Shown here: positions 12,380 to 13,152 of the stretch, piece by piece
How positions within the stretch are numbered: position 1 is the stretch's first letter
How the letters are laid out: every line of letters begins with the position of its first letter
NCBI GenBank assembly: GCA_022798855.1
Contig: JAAWNI010000041.1
Location: forward strand, 1-13,152
Source of the DNA: Lawsonibacter sp.
GTDB taxonomy: Bacteria; Bacillota; Clostridia; Oscillospirales; Oscillospiraceae
Length of the DNA: 13,152 bases
Direction of reading: 5' to 3'
The notes under the pieces: generated by a model
The model's input: only the letters and a program-made list of their open reading frames with translations
Database searches by the model: none
Told to the model about the DNA's origin: nothing
Position numbers and translations under genes: made by a program

Positions 12380-13057
12380 ATGTCAGCTCCCCATGTCTGC
12401 ATTCTCCAGACCAGCTTCGCCAAGCGGGAGGACACCGTCGCCTTTTTGAAGGAGAAGGTCCCCGGCGTCCGGGTGGAGTTCATCACCGACAGCACCCTGC
12501 TCAACGACGTCCGGGCCAACTGCGGCCCCACCCAGGCGGTCATTGACCGGATGACCCTCTACGCCAAGGCGGCGGAAATCTCCGGCGCGGACCTGATCGT
12601 CAACTCCTGCTCCACCGTGGGCGAGGTGGCGGACATCTACGCCAAAGAGGTCAATGTCCCCGTTATGAAAATCGACCTGCCCATGGCCCAGGAGGCGGTG
12701 TCTCTGGGCACCAAGATCGCCCTCATCGCCACCCTGGAGACCACTCTGGGCCCCAGCCAGCGCCTGATCGAGAAGGTGGGGGCGGAACAGGGCAAGAAGA
12801 TGGAGTGCACCCAGTTTTTGCAGAACCCCGCCTGGGACGCCCTCCAGGCCGGCCACCCCGAGGAGCATAACCGCATTCTGATGGAGAGCATCCGGGAGCT
12901 GGACAAGCAGGGCTTTGACGCCATCGTTATGGCCCAGGTGTCCATGCGGGCGCTTCTCCCAGATTTGAAGGACGTGAAGACGCCGCTGCTGTGCAGCTTC
13001 TTCTCCGGATACGGCGCCATCGCCGACAAGCTGAACGAGATCGCCGCACAGAAGTAA
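12380..13057 (+). CDS. Asp/Glu/hydantoin racemase-superfamily protein
   Basis: A 225-residue protein with the repeated alpha/beta layout of the Asp/Glu/hydantoin racemase superfamily. The first catalytic-cysteine site is visible as DLIVNSCSTVGEVAD (71-85, Cys77). The second site, normally GCT-like, reads MAQVSMRALLP (184-194) with Ser in place of Cys, and the next cysteine is Cys205 in TPLLCSFFSG. True two-base racemases need both cysteines, so this subfamily may be a lyase or isomerase like AroM or maleate isomerase, or a decarboxylase, rather than a racemase. AAAGGAAG precedes ATG 12380, 5 nt after the methyltransferase stop. The function is unknown; an acidic or keto-acid substrate is plausible from the family only. 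Confidence 0.8.
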   Translation: MSAPHVCILQTSFAKREDTVAFLKEKVPGVRVEFITDSTLLNDVRANCGPTQAVIDRMTLYAKAAEISGADLIVNSCSTVGEVADIYAKEVNVPVMKIDLPMAQEAVSLGTKIALIATLETTLGPSQRLIEKVGAEQGKKMECTQFLQNPAWDALQAGHPEEHNRILMESIRELDKQGFDAIVMAQVSMRALLPDLKDVKTPLLCSFFSGYGAIADKLNEIAAQK

Positions 13058-13152
13058 GAAGCTGTACCAATAGCCTCAACACAAATCTTTGCGGCCAAAA
13101 TTGCCGCTGACTGCGTTAAAAAATCTTGAAATACACAAAGTATTCCTGCGAT
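13058..13152. other. AT-rich non-coding tail at the window edge
   Basis: No gene is visible. The composition falls sharply compared with the coding DNA before it. There is a short hairpin, GCGGC (13091-13095) with GCCGC (13103-13107), without a following T-run, and a small imperfect dyad, GAAATAC with GTATTCC, near 13130. It may be the start of an interspersed repeat or a 3' UTR; the window stops before this can be judged. Confidence 0.35.

Overview
The window looks like a chromosomal stretch from a GC-rich gut Clostridia species, probably of the Oscillospiraceae type (the Flavonifractor, Lawsonibacter or Intestinimonas neighbourhood). That placement is an inference from high third-position GC, AGGAGG-type ribosome binding sites, a split transketolase, a clostridial-type histidine/folate gene set and a GTAGGGCGGGACGAC palindromic repeat. 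No 16S or tRNA gene is present to confirm it.

Left and central part (1-7991): a histidine-degradation and folate block. The 5' end of urocanate hydratase (hutU) leaves the window on the minus strand. Divergent from it is a LysR regulator, followed on the plus strand by gltS (Na+/glutamate symporter), ftcD (glutamate formimidoyltransferase), fchA (formimino-THF cyclodeaminase), a tetrahydrofolate riboswitch, folT (ECF folate S component), hutD, folC and a formate/nitrite-family channel. Read as a pathway: histidine goes via urocanate to formiminoglutamate. FtcD moves the formimino group to THF and frees glutamate, and FchA makes methenyl-THF and ammonia. FolT and FolC supply and retain the folate acceptor. 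The FNT channel could release formate if methenyl-THF is run down to formate. HutH, HutI, FolD and Fhs are not in view. The block ends at a bidirectional terminator (8024-8058).

Right part (8062-13057): a second LysR gene on the minus strand is divergent from a zinc-ribbon protein plus the two halves of a transketolase, which form a tight operon. A candidate LysR box is centred about 65 bp upstream of the predicted start of that operon. After a 280-bp gap full of palindromes come a class I SAM methyltransferase and an Asp/Glu-racemase-superfamily protein, as a two-gene unit. The last 95 bases hold no gene.

Main points of interest: (i) a THF riboswitch lying inside the operon, 10 nt after fchA, with a readable three-way translational switch; (ii) two related palindromic elements in opposite orientation, one long with internal repeats, the other short and nested inside a second inverted repeat; (iii) the physical coupling of histidine catabolism with folate capture and a formate-type channel; (iv) dyads placed where regulators would bind at three promoters. 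I found no CRISPR array, tRNA or rRNA gene, insertion sequence with a transposase, phage gene or defence system.
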